Assembly: GCA_964501065.1 (NCBI GenBank)
Contig: CAZCRF010000001.1
Coordinates: forward strand, 62,001 to 126,000
DNA length: 64,000 bases
Direction of reading: 5' to 3'
DNA from: Hallerella sp964501065
GTDB taxonomy: Bacteria > Fibrobacterota > Fibrobacteria > Fibrobacterales > Fibrobacteraceae
The notes under the pieces were generated by a model, which saw nothing but the letters and a program-made list of their open reading frames with translations, made no database searches and was not told the DNA's origin. Positions 1 to 8,332 of this stretch are shown here, piece after piece. Position 1 is the stretch's first letter; the number at the start of each line of letters is the position of its first letter. The position numbers and the translations under genes are program-made.

Positions 1-1033
1 CTTCGATTTGCAACCAGCCCTCTCCCGAAGTCGCAATCAAGAGCTGCCCACCGCCGCGGTGGATGTGCCACTTGTTTCTGCATCCCGGTTCAAAGGTCAC
101 GTTTCCGACGGGGACGTCTTTCAAGTTGAGCATCTTCAAGTAGGATTGTCCCTTGAAGTATTTCCCGTAGGGATTCTTTTCTCCGCGGGGGAATATCTTT
201 TCGGCGTTGGCGAGGCTTTCCGTCCCTTTTGCCTTGGGCTGCTCTTTCGATTGGGCGTAGGCTTCTTCGAGGCAGCGCAGGGCGTTCAGCATCCGGGGGT
301 AGCCGCAGAACGGGAGAACCGTGTAAATGATTTGTTCCAGATATTCCTTGGAACGGCCGCCGGCGAGATTTGCCCCGATGTGCGCCTTGAGTTGCGGTTC
401 CGTGCCCAGGTTCACGAGCATCGCCATGGTGATGAGCTCCCTTGTCGGAAGGTCAAGCCCTTGCCGCGTGTAGTAATCGCCGAAGCAGTTCGTCGCCAGG
501 AAATAATTGGACATGGGGACGTCGTCCATTCCTTTCGCTTTGATTTCTTCGAACTTTTTGCCGAAGAGCGCGATTTGCGCGTCGACTCCCTTTTGGAACC
601 GGTCGCTTGCCGTCCCGTCCGTCACCTGGCGTTTCGGCGTCACGCGGATTCCGTTTTTGCGGAAGACCGTCTCCACGATTTTGGCCGCATCCGCCGCACG
701 GGAAAATCCGCTGTAGGGGGCGCATTGGTAAACGGCTTCGAGGATTTCTTCCTGAGAGAGAGCCTTTTCCTGGAGAGCCTTTTCTGTTTCAGCCGCGAGG
801 AGCGTGTTCGACTGCTGCACGGTGAGCGACACGATGGAGACCAAGGCGCGCTCCCTTTTGCCGACGAGAGGCGTCTTCGACGGGACTTCTTTTCCCGTCA
901 TGTTTTCCAAGATGGTGCGCATTTCGGCATCTTCCGAAAAGGGCATTTCCACTTTCGACTCGGATTCGCCAAGGCATCCGGCGAGCATCGCTGTCAGACT
1001 GAACAAACTCATCAGAATACATCCTTTTTTCAT
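1..1033 (-). CDS. Carboxymuconolactone decarboxylase-cupin lipoprotein (3' end outside window)
   Basis: Reading the minus strand from ATG at 1033 gives an open frame to the window edge (about 344 codons, no stop). The first 20 residues are a lipoprotein signal ending in LAGC, so the protein is probably anchored outside the inner membrane. Two carboxymuconolactone decarboxylase (AhpD-like) repeats follow: one around residues 35-120, and one around 150-240 with RELITMAML and LKAHIGANLAGG. The last visible part is a cupin start with FEPGCRNKWHIHRGGGQ, whose histidines would bind metal. A GGAA ribosome site lies just upstream. CMD-cupin fusions are usually annotated as oxidoreductase or decarboxylase; the substrate cannot be told. 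Confidence 0.85.
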   Translation of the reverse strand, partial: MKKGCILMSLFSLTAMLAGCLGESESKVEMPFSEDAEMRTILENMTGKEVPSKTPLVGKRERALVSIVSLTVQQSNTLLAAETEKALQEKALSQEEILEAVYQCAPYSGFSRAADAAKIVETVFRKNGIRVTPKRQVTDGTASDRFQKGVDAQIALFGKKFEEIKAKGMDDVPMSNYFLATNCFGDYYTRQGLDLPTRELITMAMLVNLGTEPQLKAHIGANLAGGRSKEYLEQIIYTVLPFCGYPRMLNALRCLEEAYAQSKEQPKAKGTESLANAEKIFPRGEKNPYGKYFKGQSYLKMLNLKDVPVGNVTFEPGCRNKWHIHRGGGQLLIATSGEGWLQIE

Positions 1034-1834
1034 ATTTTCCTTTGATTCTTCGCTCGTTGGGTTTTCGGCGAGAATCGTTAAAAAGATACGTCTTTGAGTA
1101 TACTCTAAGTCAAGGCTTTTTTGGAGTGTAGTGGGTGGGGTCAATTAGGAATTAGGAGTTGGTGGTCTGAGCTGAGAGATTGACGCCATTGCCGAGGATT
1201 TTGAAAATGCAAAAAGGCCCCGTTCGGGAGCCCTTGAATTTTTATTCAACGGATTATTTCTTGATGCAGCGGACGGAATAGTAACTAGTTTTCTTATAGC
1301 TAATTCTTTTCTTTTTAAAAAGAAATTTAAAAGAAATGGTTTAAAATCGTTCCAATTCTTCGCGACAACAGCCGTCATTCGCCAAAGGCGTCAATCCAGA
1401 TGAGCCTTTACTGCAACTGGATGTTTCGCTCTAGCCTTGCGGCCCGCTTAACACGACGACTGCCAGCCCGTAAGCCGCCATTCCGAGCATCATCACAACG
1501 TCATTCTGAGCAACGCGAAGAATCTCGCTACAGTAAAGGGATGCTTCCTGTCTGCCCTGTCCGTCCGCCAGTCTGCCGACAGGTAGAGCAGGTGGGCGAC
1601 AGGCAGGCGTTGCACTCAGTATGACGCCTCCCCCATTGACCGTTAACTAAACTCTAAACACTCCCCACTAACCACTGGCCACTAATTCCTACCGAACCGC
1701 TTGCCGTTCGGAATAGGGGAAATTCCCCATTCTTTTTTGGGATTTCTTTCATTTTCGTTCTTTTCCCGTCCATTTGGTGCAACTTTGAAATCTTATTGTT
1801 ATTTTTGAGCCTGACATTCACGAGGTATCGTTCT
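1034..1834. other. Gene-free region with repeat-like sequence
   Basis: No convincing gene is seen; short open frames here lack ribosome sites and recognisable protein sequence. Near its edges are inverted copies of a ten-base word, TAGGAATTAG at 1146-1155 and CTAATTCCTA at 1682-1691. Inside are CCTTTACTG (1405-1413) facing CAGTAAAGG (1531-1539), and a hairpin-rich stretch around 1548-1607 built from CTGTC/GACAG words. The last 90 bases are AT-rich and presumably carry the promoter of the nuo operon, for example TTATTTTTG around 1799-1807, but the exact site is uncertain. Confidence 0.6.
1499..1527. repeat. Dispersed intergenic repeat word (TCATTCTGAGCAACGCGAAG type)
   Basis: The stretch reads TCATTCTGAGCAACGCGAAG followed by AATCTCG. 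Very similar words (TCATTCTGAGC..GCGAAGAATCTC) are familiar from noncoding DNA of many bacteria, usually in multiple copies per genome. Only one copy is visible in this window, so its repeat status here rests on recall and not on a second copy. Confidence 0.45.
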
Positions 1835-2476
1835 ATGGCAGTTGAAGCCCAAGAAGCCAATTTCTTCACGACGAAACTGGACTTCGTAGTCAACTGGGGA
1901 CGTAAAAACTCCCTGTGGCCGTTTCCTTATGGGACGGCGTGTTGCGCTATTGAGTTTATGAGTACGGAAACTAGTCCTTACGACCTTTCCCGTATCGGTT
2001 CGGAGTATGTCCGTTTTACGCCGCGCCAGTCCGATGTTTTGGCTGTCCAGGGGACCATCACTTACAAGCAGGCACCTGTCCTCAAGCGTATCTATGAACA
2101 AATCGCCGAACCCAAGTGGGTCATCGCCATGGGGGCTTGCGCCACGTCGGGTGGAGTTTATGACTGTTACTGCACGGTCCCCGGCATCGACAACATCATC
2201 CCGGTCGATGTCTACATCGGCGGCTGCCCGAGCCGTCCGGAAGCCTTTTTCGACGCCATGTTCGAAATCCAGAAAAAGCTCTCCGACGAATCTTATATGA
2301 AGCAGCGGAAGGAGCGCGTCCGGGAACAGCTGGAACTGTTGAAGGCGAAAACGGCCGAGGCGAAACGGGAACTTGCCGAGTACTCTCATGAAAAGGCGGA
2401 GGGCTTCAAGGAAAAGGTGAATCACATCAAGGACACCGCCGTCCGCAAGGCTGAATTTTGGAAGGAGAATCCGTAA
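1835..2476 (+). CDS. nuoB: NADH-quinone oxidoreductase subunit B
   Basis: NuoB carries iron-sulfur cluster N2, the last electron carrier before quinone, in the peripheral arm of complex I. The ligand motifs are present: YGTACCAIEFM, GACATSGG and IGGCPSRPEA. The start at 1835 (MAVEAQ) is chosen because GAGG lies about nine bases upstream; an in-frame ATG at 1796 has no such site. The conserved core ends near residue 152. A charged, probably coiled-coil tail of about 60 residues rich in Lys, Glu and Ala follows, longer than usual for the family. It is the first gene of the nuoBCDEFGHIJKLMN run; nuoA is missing here. The stop overlaps the nuoC start (TAATG). Confidence 0.97.
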   Translation: MAVEAQEANFFTTKLDFVVNWGRKNSLWPFPYGTACCAIEFMSTETSPYDLSRIGSEYVRFTPRQSDVLAVQGTITYKQAPVLKRIYEQIAEPKWVIAMGACATSGGVYDCYCTVPGIDNIIPVDVYIGGCPSRPEAFFDAMFEIQKKLSDESYMKQRKERVREQLELLKAKTAEAKRELAEYSHEKAEGFKEKVNHIKDTAVRKAEFWKENP

Positions 2477-3129
2477 TGGCCGTTTCAGAGGAAAATGTGA
2501 AAGAGCCGACTGTCGCCACCCCGGAATCCCGCCGCGCCTTTGAAGAAGCCGCACTGAAGGTTCTCGAAAAGTTTGGCGCCATTCGGTCGGAAAACAATCC
2601 GTGGGGACTGACCGTGGAGGTCTCCCGTGAAAATTTGCACGCCGCAGTCCTCGCTGTCCGCGATGAATTGGGGCTGGACATGCTGATGGATGTCGTGGGA
2701 ATCGACTACTTGGGCTTCAAGGATTACGCCGGACCTCGGTTCGCGGTCGAGTACGTCTTCAAAAGCGTTTACGAACCGGCGAAGCGGATGATGATCAAGG
2801 TTCTTGCAGAAGAATCGGATTTGAAAGTCCCGACGATTTCTGACATTTACCCGATAGCCGATTGGCAGGAACGCGAAGTCTTTGACCAATACGGCGTGAC
2901 TTTTGAAGGGCATCCGGATTTGCGCCGCCTCCTGAACCATGTGGAATTTGTGGGGCATCCCCTGCGCAAGGATTATCCCGCCCATCGTCGGCAATGGCTT
3001 TCGACGAACGATTACCTGTACCCGGCATTGGAAAAGCGTTTGGAGTCGAAGGGCTACACGATTCTCGAACGTCCGGAAGAAATTTTGCCGCCGGAAGACG
3101 AATATTTGACGGGGAGCATTAGACAATGA
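2476..3129 (+). CDS. nuoC: NADH-quinone oxidoreductase subunit C
   Basis: NuoC is the 30 kDa subunit of the peripheral arm of complex I and packs against NuoD. The signature EREVFDQYGVTFEGHPDLRR is present near residue 137. The protein has 217 residues, the normal size for an unfused NuoC. Start 2476 is chosen because it overlaps the nuoB stop as TAATG and has GGAAGG upstream; a start 18 bases earlier would run into nuoB. The end overlaps the nuoD start as ATGA, which suggests translational coupling. Confidence 0.97.
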   Translation: MAVSEENVKEPTVATPESRRAFEEAALKVLEKFGAIRSENNPWGLTVEVSRENLHAAVLAVRDELGLDMLMDVVGIDYLGFKDYAGPRFAVEYVFKSVYEPAKRMMIKVLAEESDLKVPTISDIYPIADWQEREVFDQYGVTFEGHPDLRRLLNHVEFVGHPLRKDYPAHRRQWLSTNDYLYPALEKRLESKGYTILERPEEILPPEDEYLTGSIRQ

Positions 3130-4319
3130 AAGTACGGACTCCTGAAGGCGAAGAAAAGAACTTGATGGTGCTGAACGTCGGCCCCTCGCACGGGGCGACT
3201 CACGGCTGCTTGCGCTACATCACCGCTCTCGACGGCGAAAATATTGTCGCTTCCGTCGGGGAAATCGGCTACTTGCACCGCGGATTCGAAAAGATGGCGG
3301 AACGGGGAACGTGGCAGCAGGTCTTGCCGCTCACCGACCGTCTCGACTACTGCTCCGCGATGATGAACAACTTCGCCTATTGCCGCGCCGCAGAACAGAT
3401 GCTCGGGATTGAAATCCCGGAACGCGCCAAGGTCCTCCGCGTCATCGTGAATGAACTTTCCCGAATCGCGGACCACTTCATCTGCGTTGCCGCAGCTTCG
3501 CAGGACTTGGGTTCGACGACGGGCTTCTTCTACCTTTTCGATTCCCGTGAAATGACGATGCGCATTTGGGAAAAACTGACCGGTGCCAGGCTCACGAACA
3601 GCTACGGGAGAATTGGCGGTCTTTACCGCGACACGTATCCCGGCTTCGAAGACGATGTCTTGGCCGTCTGCAAGCAGGTCGGGAAGAATTTGCACGATGT
3701 CCACGCTTGCTTCGACAGGAATCGTATCTTCTTGGATCGTACCGTCGACGTGGGTCGCATTTCCCCGGCAAAGGCTATCGGTTACGGATGGACCGGCCCC
3801 TGTCTTCGCGCAACGGGAGTCGCCAGCGATTTGCGGAAGGACGAGCCTTATTGGGATTATGAAACTTACGACTGGAATGTGGTGACGGGGACTCGCGGAG
3901 ACGTTTTTGACCGCCTCATGGTGCGTCTTGCCGAGGCGGAAGAGTCCGTGAAAATCATCAAGCAGGCCTTGAAACGGCTTGCGCCGGGTCCCGTGAGCGT
4001 CGAAGATCCGCGCATCCGCGTGCCGTCGCACGAACGGGTTTATCAAGAAATGGAAGCCTTGGCCGGCAGGTTCAAGAGCGTCTTCGAGGGCATCCGCCTC
4101 CCGGCCGGTGAATATTATTCCGGTTCGGAAACGGCCAACGGGGAACTGGGCTTCACCTTGGTCTCGGACGGTTCGGGGCATCCTTGGCGCGTGAAGGTCC
4201 GCCCGCCTTGCTTGACGCAGTTCGCCGCGTTCCATGAACTTGTGGAAGGCGGTATGATTGCGGATTCCATCGCTTGCCTTTCTAGCATCAACATCATTGC
4301 GGGAGAGTTGGACAGATGA
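3126..4319 (+). CDS. nuoD: NADH-quinone oxidoreductase subunit D
   Basis: NuoD is the 49 kDa subunit that forms the quinone pocket together with NuoB. At 397 residues it has the usual length. The N-terminal loop reads GPSHGATHG (often GPQHPATHG in the family), followed by EIGYLHRGFEKMAE, QVLPLTDRLDY and GSTTGFFYLFDSRE, all typical. The C terminus ends GELDR as in most NuoD proteins. It overlaps nuoC by four bases at its start and nuoE by four bases at its end. The proline-to-glycine change in the quinone-site loop is a small oddity with no evident loss of function. Confidence 0.97.
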   Translation: MKVRTPEGEEKNLMVLNVGPSHGATHGCLRYITALDGENIVASVGEIGYLHRGFEKMAERGTWQQVLPLTDRLDYCSAMMNNFAYCRAAEQMLGIEIPERAKVLRVIVNELSRIADHFICVAAASQDLGSTTGFFYLFDSREMTMRIWEKLTGARLTNSYGRIGGLYRDTYPGFEDDVLAVCKQVGKNLHDVHACFDRNRIFLDRTVDVGRISPAKAIGYGWTGPCLRATGVASDLRKDEPYWDYETYDWNVVTGTRGDVFDRLMVRLAEAEESVKIIKQALKRLAPGPVSVEDPRIRVPSHERVYQEMEALAGRFKSVFEGIRLPAGEYYSGSETANGELGFTLVSDGSGHPWRVKVRPPCLTQFAAFHELVEGGMIADSIACLSSINIIAGELDR

Positions 4320-5407
4320 GTCACGTTGCCGGAGCCATTCACGACGTTGCAAATAATACGCTCACCTATTCCCACGGACCGGTGCCTGTCGAAGTCTTGC
4401 CTTCCCCGGCGGAACAGGTCGGGCACGCGAACCCGATTCAGGCGCAGCCGTCGTGGGGGGACATCGCCCCGAAGCTCGAAACGGATGCAGTGAAAGTTCG
4501 TGTCGACGATTTGCTTTCTCGTTACCCGGTGAAGCAGGGCGCTCTCCTAGAAGTTCTTTGGATTGCACAAGACGCCATCGGTTGGCTGCCTCACGAAGCC
4601 ATTCGTTGGGCGGCGGATGTTTGCGGTTGCTCGGCTCCGCACGCTTACGGCGTCTCCACATTCTATACAATGTACAAGCACGTGCCGACGGGGCGGTTCT
4701 TGTTGCAGTTCTGCCGCAACATCAGCTGCCACTTGCGCGGTGCGCAGAACATTTTGGCCTATGCCCGGGAAAAGCTCGGGATTGCCGCCGGCGAAACGAC
4801 TGCGGACGGCCTTTTCACGATTGTCGAAGTGGAGTGTCTCGCCGCTTGCGGAAACGCTCCGGCGATGCTCGTGAACGACGATTTCGCGACAAACGTCGAA
4901 AACGGGGAATTGACTTTGAAGCCCGGGGAGTGTTTGACGACGGAACGCCTCGACAAGATTTTGGACTGGTGCAGGGACCGTGCGGCGAAATACCCGAAGG
5001 AACCCCCGCGTGAAGTGATTGGCGGCATGGTGAAGGGGCACGGTGGGCATCCCGGCGCGCCCGGTGCGACAGCCAAGGCGCAAGTCGCGGACTACGCGCC
5101 GCCGTCTCCCGTTTTGGCCGTCGCCGCGCTGGTGGACGAAAACGGTGCCACTCTTACGTGGAAAGGCGCGCCCGAATTCACGGAACTCTCCGTGGAAAGG
5201 AAGGTGGGCGGAATTTGGAAGGAAGTGGGCAAACCCGGGGTCAAGGACAAACAGTTCGTGGATTCCGAAGGGAAAGTCGGGGACGAATACCGCATGATCG
5301 CCGTCAGCGGAACTCGCACGGCGAAGCCCTCCCAAGTGGCGAAGGCCAAGGCCGCCCCCCCTCCTCCGGAAAATCAAACCCCTGCAACTCCCCAAAAGGC
5401 AGGTTGA
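4316..5407 (+). CDS. nuoE: NADH-quinone oxidoreductase subunit E with C-terminal fibronectin-III-like domain
   Basis: NuoE is the 24 kDa subunit of the NADH-oxidising module and binds a [2Fe-2S] cluster. The thioredoxin-like domain covers about residues 50-225, with cluster ligands C133, C138, C174 and C178 in the usual C-x4-C and C-x3-C pattern. NuoE proteins usually have 160-200 residues; this one has 363. After a Gly/Ala/Pro linker (about 240-260), residues 261-340 read like a fibronectin type III domain (TLTWKG, SVERKVGGIWKEVG, DEYRMIAV). A Pro/Ala-rich tail ends the protein. The frame is continuous, so this is a true fusion in the sequence as given. The extra N-terminal 45 residues are also unusual. 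Confidence 0.94.
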   Translation: MSHVAGAIHDVANNTLTYSHGPVPVEVLPSPAEQVGHANPIQAQPSWGDIAPKLETDAVKVRVDDLLSRYPVKQGALLEVLWIAQDAIGWLPHEAIRWAADVCGCSAPHAYGVSTFYTMYKHVPTGRFLLQFCRNISCHLRGAQNILAYAREKLGIAAGETTADGLFTIVEVECLAACGNAPAMLVNDDFATNVENGELTLKPGECLTTERLDKILDWCRDRAAKYPKEPPREVIGGMVKGHGGHPGAPGATAKAQVADYAPPSPVLAVAALVDENGATLTWKGAPEFTELSVERKVGGIWKEVGKPGVKDKQFVDSEGKVGDEYRMIAVSGTRTAKPSQVAKAKAAPPPPENQTPATPQKAG

Positions 5408-5409
5408 CG

Positions 5410-6720
5410 ATGCAAGAATCGATGAAAGTCTGTACGGGAAATTTTGGGAAGCACGCCCAAGACATCGAAACCTACAAGAAGCTCGGCGGCTATTCCACGA
5501 TTTCGGAATCGCTGTTCGAGATGTCCCAGTTCGAAGTGATCGACCGCGTCCAACGCGCCGGGCTTCGCGGCCGCGGCGGTGCCGGCTTCCCGACCGGGAT
5601 GAAGTGGAGCTTTGTCCCCCGCAACACGGGGAAGCCCGTGTACATCGTCGTGAATGCGGATGAAGGCGAAGGGGGCACGTTCAAGGATCATTTCCTTCTC
5701 CTCGAAGATCCGCATCGTCTGATTGAAGGCTTGATTATCGCGGCTTGGGCGCTCGGGGCGCGGACGGCATACATCTACGCCCGCGGGGAATTCTTGCCGT
5801 GTATCGAAAGCGTGAACAAGGCTTTGAACCAAGCTTATGCTGCGGGTTACCTCGGCGAGAACATCTTGGGCACCAAGTTCAGTTTCGACATCTTTGTGCA
5901 CCGTGGCGCCGGGGCTTACATCTGCGGTGAAGAAACGGCTCTCATCAATTCCCTCGAAGGGCAAAAGGGGCAGCCCCGTCTGAAGCCTCCCTTCCCGGCC
6001 GTCGCCGGGGCTTGGGCTTCGCCGACTTGCGTGAACAACGTCGAGACGATTATGTCGCTCCCGTGGATATTCTCCCATCCCGTCGAGGAATACACGAAAA
6101 TGGGGACGCCGCGCGCCCATGGGACGAAAGTTTTTTGCGTCTCCGGAGACGTGAAGCGTCCGGGACTTTACGAAGCTCCCTTGGGAACGCCGCTCATGGA
6201 AATGCTGACGAGCGAAGAATATTGCCAAGGCGTCGTAGGAAACTTGAAAGGGGTGATTCCGGGCGGTTCCTCTTGCCCTCCGCTCCTTCCCGAGGAATGC
6301 GAAAGCGCGACCCTCGACTACGAATGCATGGCCTCCCTCAAGACGATGTTCGGCTCAGGGGCCATCATCGTGTTCAACGACACGCACAACGCTGTCGACA
6401 TTTTGGATGTGCTCGGACATTTCTATTCCCACGAATCTTGCGGACAGTGCACGCCGTGCCGCGAGGGGACGGGCTTTGCGAAACGCGTCCTGGACGCCAT
6501 CATGCGCGGGGAAGGCCATGACGGCGACATTGAACTGCTGCAGGGAATTTCCGCCGGGTTCGCGGGGACGACGATTTGCCCCCTTTCCATTTCGCTCGGC
6601 GGTCCGCTGAACGTTTACACGCGGAAGTACCGCGCCGACTTTGAAGAATTCATCGCGAGGAATCCGAAGCATGCGGAACCCCGTTTGAGAGACAACGTCC
6701 GTCTGGGAGCGTATTGGTAA
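5410..6720 (+). CDS. nuoF: NADH-quinone oxidoreductase subunit F
   Basis: NuoF binds NADH, FMN and a [4Fe-4S] cluster, and takes hydride from NADH. GLRGRGGAGFPTGMKW forms the FMN/NADH site and NADEGEGGTFKDH follows. The cluster ligands are in ESCGQCTPCREGTG and a later cysteine in TTICPLS. The start at 5410 (MQESMK) gives 436 residues, normal for the family; it lies two bases after the nuoE stop. Upstream in-frame sequence overlaps nuoE and does not look like NuoF. NuoE, NuoF and NuoG together form the electron input module. Confidence 0.97.
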   Translation: MQESMKVCTGNFGKHAQDIETYKKLGGYSTISESLFEMSQFEVIDRVQRAGLRGRGGAGFPTGMKWSFVPRNTGKPVYIVVNADEGEGGTFKDHFLLLEDPHRLIEGLIIAAWALGARTAYIYARGEFLPCIESVNKALNQAYAAGYLGENILGTKFSFDIFVHRGAGAYICGEETALINSLEGQKGQPRLKPPFPAVAGAWASPTCVNNVETIMSLPWIFSHPVEEYTKMGTPRAHGTKVFCVSGDVKRPGLYEAPLGTPLMEMLTSEEYCQGVVGNLKGVIPGGSSCPPLLPEECESATLDYECMASLKTMFGSGAIIVFNDTHNAVDILDVLGHFYSHESCGQCTPCREGTGFAKRVLDAIMRGEGHDGDIELLQGISAGFAGTTICPLSISLGGPLNVYTRKYRADFEEFIARNPKHAEPRLRDNVRLGAYW

Positions 6721-6724
6721 TCTT

Positions 6725-8332
6725 ATGAGCAATCATTACAACATGCCGCATCTTCCGACCGCCGACAGCCCTCGTGTCACCATTGAGGTCGACGGCAAGA
6801 ACGTGGAAGTTCCGGGCGATACGAATCTGCTCGAAGCCTTGAAGGCGGTGGGCATCGAAACTCCGCACGTCTGTTACCATCCCTATCTCCCGGTGTCCGG
6901 CAATTGCCGCCAATGCCTGGTGGAAACGGAAGGCCCGCGTGGAAAGTCCCTCATCATTTCTTGCTTCACCCCGGTGAAGGCCGGAATGAAAATCTACACG
7001 CCGAAGTCCAGCGAACGCGTGAAGAACGCCCGCGCCGCCGTGTCCGAATTCATGCTGCTGAACCATCCGCTCGACTGCCCGATTTGCGACAAGGCCGGCG
7101 AATGCACCCTTCAGGAAAATTACGTGGAAGCGGGGAGGAGCGCCGGGAGGCTGTACCCCGAAGTCGGCAAGAATTACCACGGGAATCCCGACCACCAGTT
7201 CTACGACACCAAGGGACAGCTTCGCGGCGGCAAGCGCGTCGACATCGGCCCGCGCATCACGTTGGACGAAGAACGTTGCGTCCAATGCGATCGCTGCGTG
7301 CGTTTCATGCGGGATGTCTGCCACGATGAGCAGCTCCAATTGGCTGCCCGTGCGGACAAGACCTACATCACGACATTCCCGGGGAGGAAGCTCGATCACG
7401 AATACGACCTTTGCGTGACGGACGTCTGCCCGACAGGCGCCATGACGGCCAAGTATTTCCGATTCCAGCAGCGCGTTTGGATGCTTTCCCGCACGGCGAG
7501 CGTCTCCATGGACGATTCCCTCGGCGCGAACATCTGGATTGACCACAATGAAGGGTTCATCTGGCGCGTGATGCCGCGCTGCAATCCGGAAGTCAACCGC
7601 ACTTGGATTTCGAATTCCAGCCGTCTCGCGTTCCAAGAATTTTCGAAGGACAGGTTGCCCGTCGGGAATTTGGATGCGCTCAAGTCCGCTTTGGACGGCA
7701 ATGGGAAAATCGCCTTTGTTCTCGGCGGTTCCGCGACGAATGAAGATGCCGCCGCACTCAAAACTCTCGTGCAGAAGCTCGGCGACCGCGCGGAGGTTTT
7801 TGTCGGGACTTTCGCCCCTGTCGGAAGTCCGGACGGACTTTCCAAAAGCGGCGATCCGGTGGCGAACCGGGCCGGGTTCTCTTTGTTCGGCTTTTCGACT
7901 CCCGCCGAAGAGTTGTGCAACCGGGCGGATGAATTCCAAGTGTTGGTCGCTCTTTCCGCCGACCTGTGGGGGAGCGACCCCGCCAAAGCCGAACGCCTCG
8001 AAAGGATTCCCAAACGGATTTCCATTTCGCCGAAAAACGACGCGACGGCGAAGAAATCTTCGACGGTCTATGGGGTGAACCATTGGTCCGAAGTCAGCGG
8101 GACGATGGTGAACGTCAATTCGATTCTTCAAAAATTGAATGCCGCCCCGACTGCCCCCGATGCGGAACTTTCCCCGCTTTTCCGCGTCTTGTTCGCCTTG
8201 GCCGGCGAAGAGGTGCAGTCTGCCGCCGAGGCTTATGTCCGGGCGGGAAAGTTTGCGCCGAAGCTCTCGACCGTTTCTTTTGACGCCATTCACAGCACGG
8301 GCGAATTGCTCGATGGAGTTGTTGCCGTATGA
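6725..8332 (+). CDS. nuoG: NADH-quinone oxidoreductase subunit G, short form
   Basis: NuoG is the large iron-sulfur subunit of the input module. An N-terminal [2Fe-2S] ferredoxin domain contains SGNCRQCLVE, then a His/Cys-ligated cluster segment (HPLDCPICDKAGECTLQ) and a [4Fe-4S] domain with CVQCDRCVRFMRDVC and a later CPTGAM. At 535 residues it is clearly shorter than the 700-900 typical of NuoG, because the molybdopterin-oxidoreductase-like C-terminal part is reduced. The visible rest (about residues 250-535) contains no obvious extra metal site. It starts four bases after nuoF and its last codons overlap the nuoH start. Confidence 0.95.
   Translation: MSNHYNMPHLPTADSPRVTIEVDGKNVEVPGDTNLLEALKAVGIETPHVCYHPYLPVSGNCRQCLVETEGPRGKSLIISCFTPVKAGMKIYTPKSSERVKNARAAVSEFMLLNHPLDCPICDKAGECTLQENYVEAGRSAGRLYPEVGKNYHGNPDHQFYDTKGQLRGGKRVDIGPRITLDEERCVQCDRCVRFMRDVCHDEQLQLAARADKTYITTFPGRKLDHEYDLCVTDVCPTGAMTAKYFRFQQRVWMLSRTASVSMDDSLGANIWIDHNEGFIWRVMPRCNPEVNRTWISNSSRLAFQEFSKDRLPVGNLDALKSALDGNGKIAFVLGGSATNEDAAALKTLVQKLGDRAEVFVGTFAPVGSPDGLSKSGDPVANRAGFSLFGFSTPAEELCNRADEFQVLVALSADLWGSDPAKAERLERIPKRISISPKNDATAKKSSTVYGVNHWSEVSGTMVNVNSILQKLNAAPTAPDAELSPLFRVLFALAGEEVQSAAEAYVRAGKFAPKLSTVSFDAIHSTGELLDGVVAV

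Noticed and set aside
8..1045. Open frame on the plus strand across the first kilobase
   Set aside because: The minus strand here encodes a lipoprotein signal, CMD and cupin motifs; the plus-strand product has no such features.
1145..1624. Short open frames in the gene-free interval
   Set aside because: They lack ribosome sites, contain repeat-like words and show no protein pattern.
6650..8293. Long open frame on the minus strand (547 codons)
   Set aside because: It lies fully opposite nuoG, whose iron-sulfur motifs are clear. The minus-strand translation shows no recognisable domain and reflects high GC at third positions.
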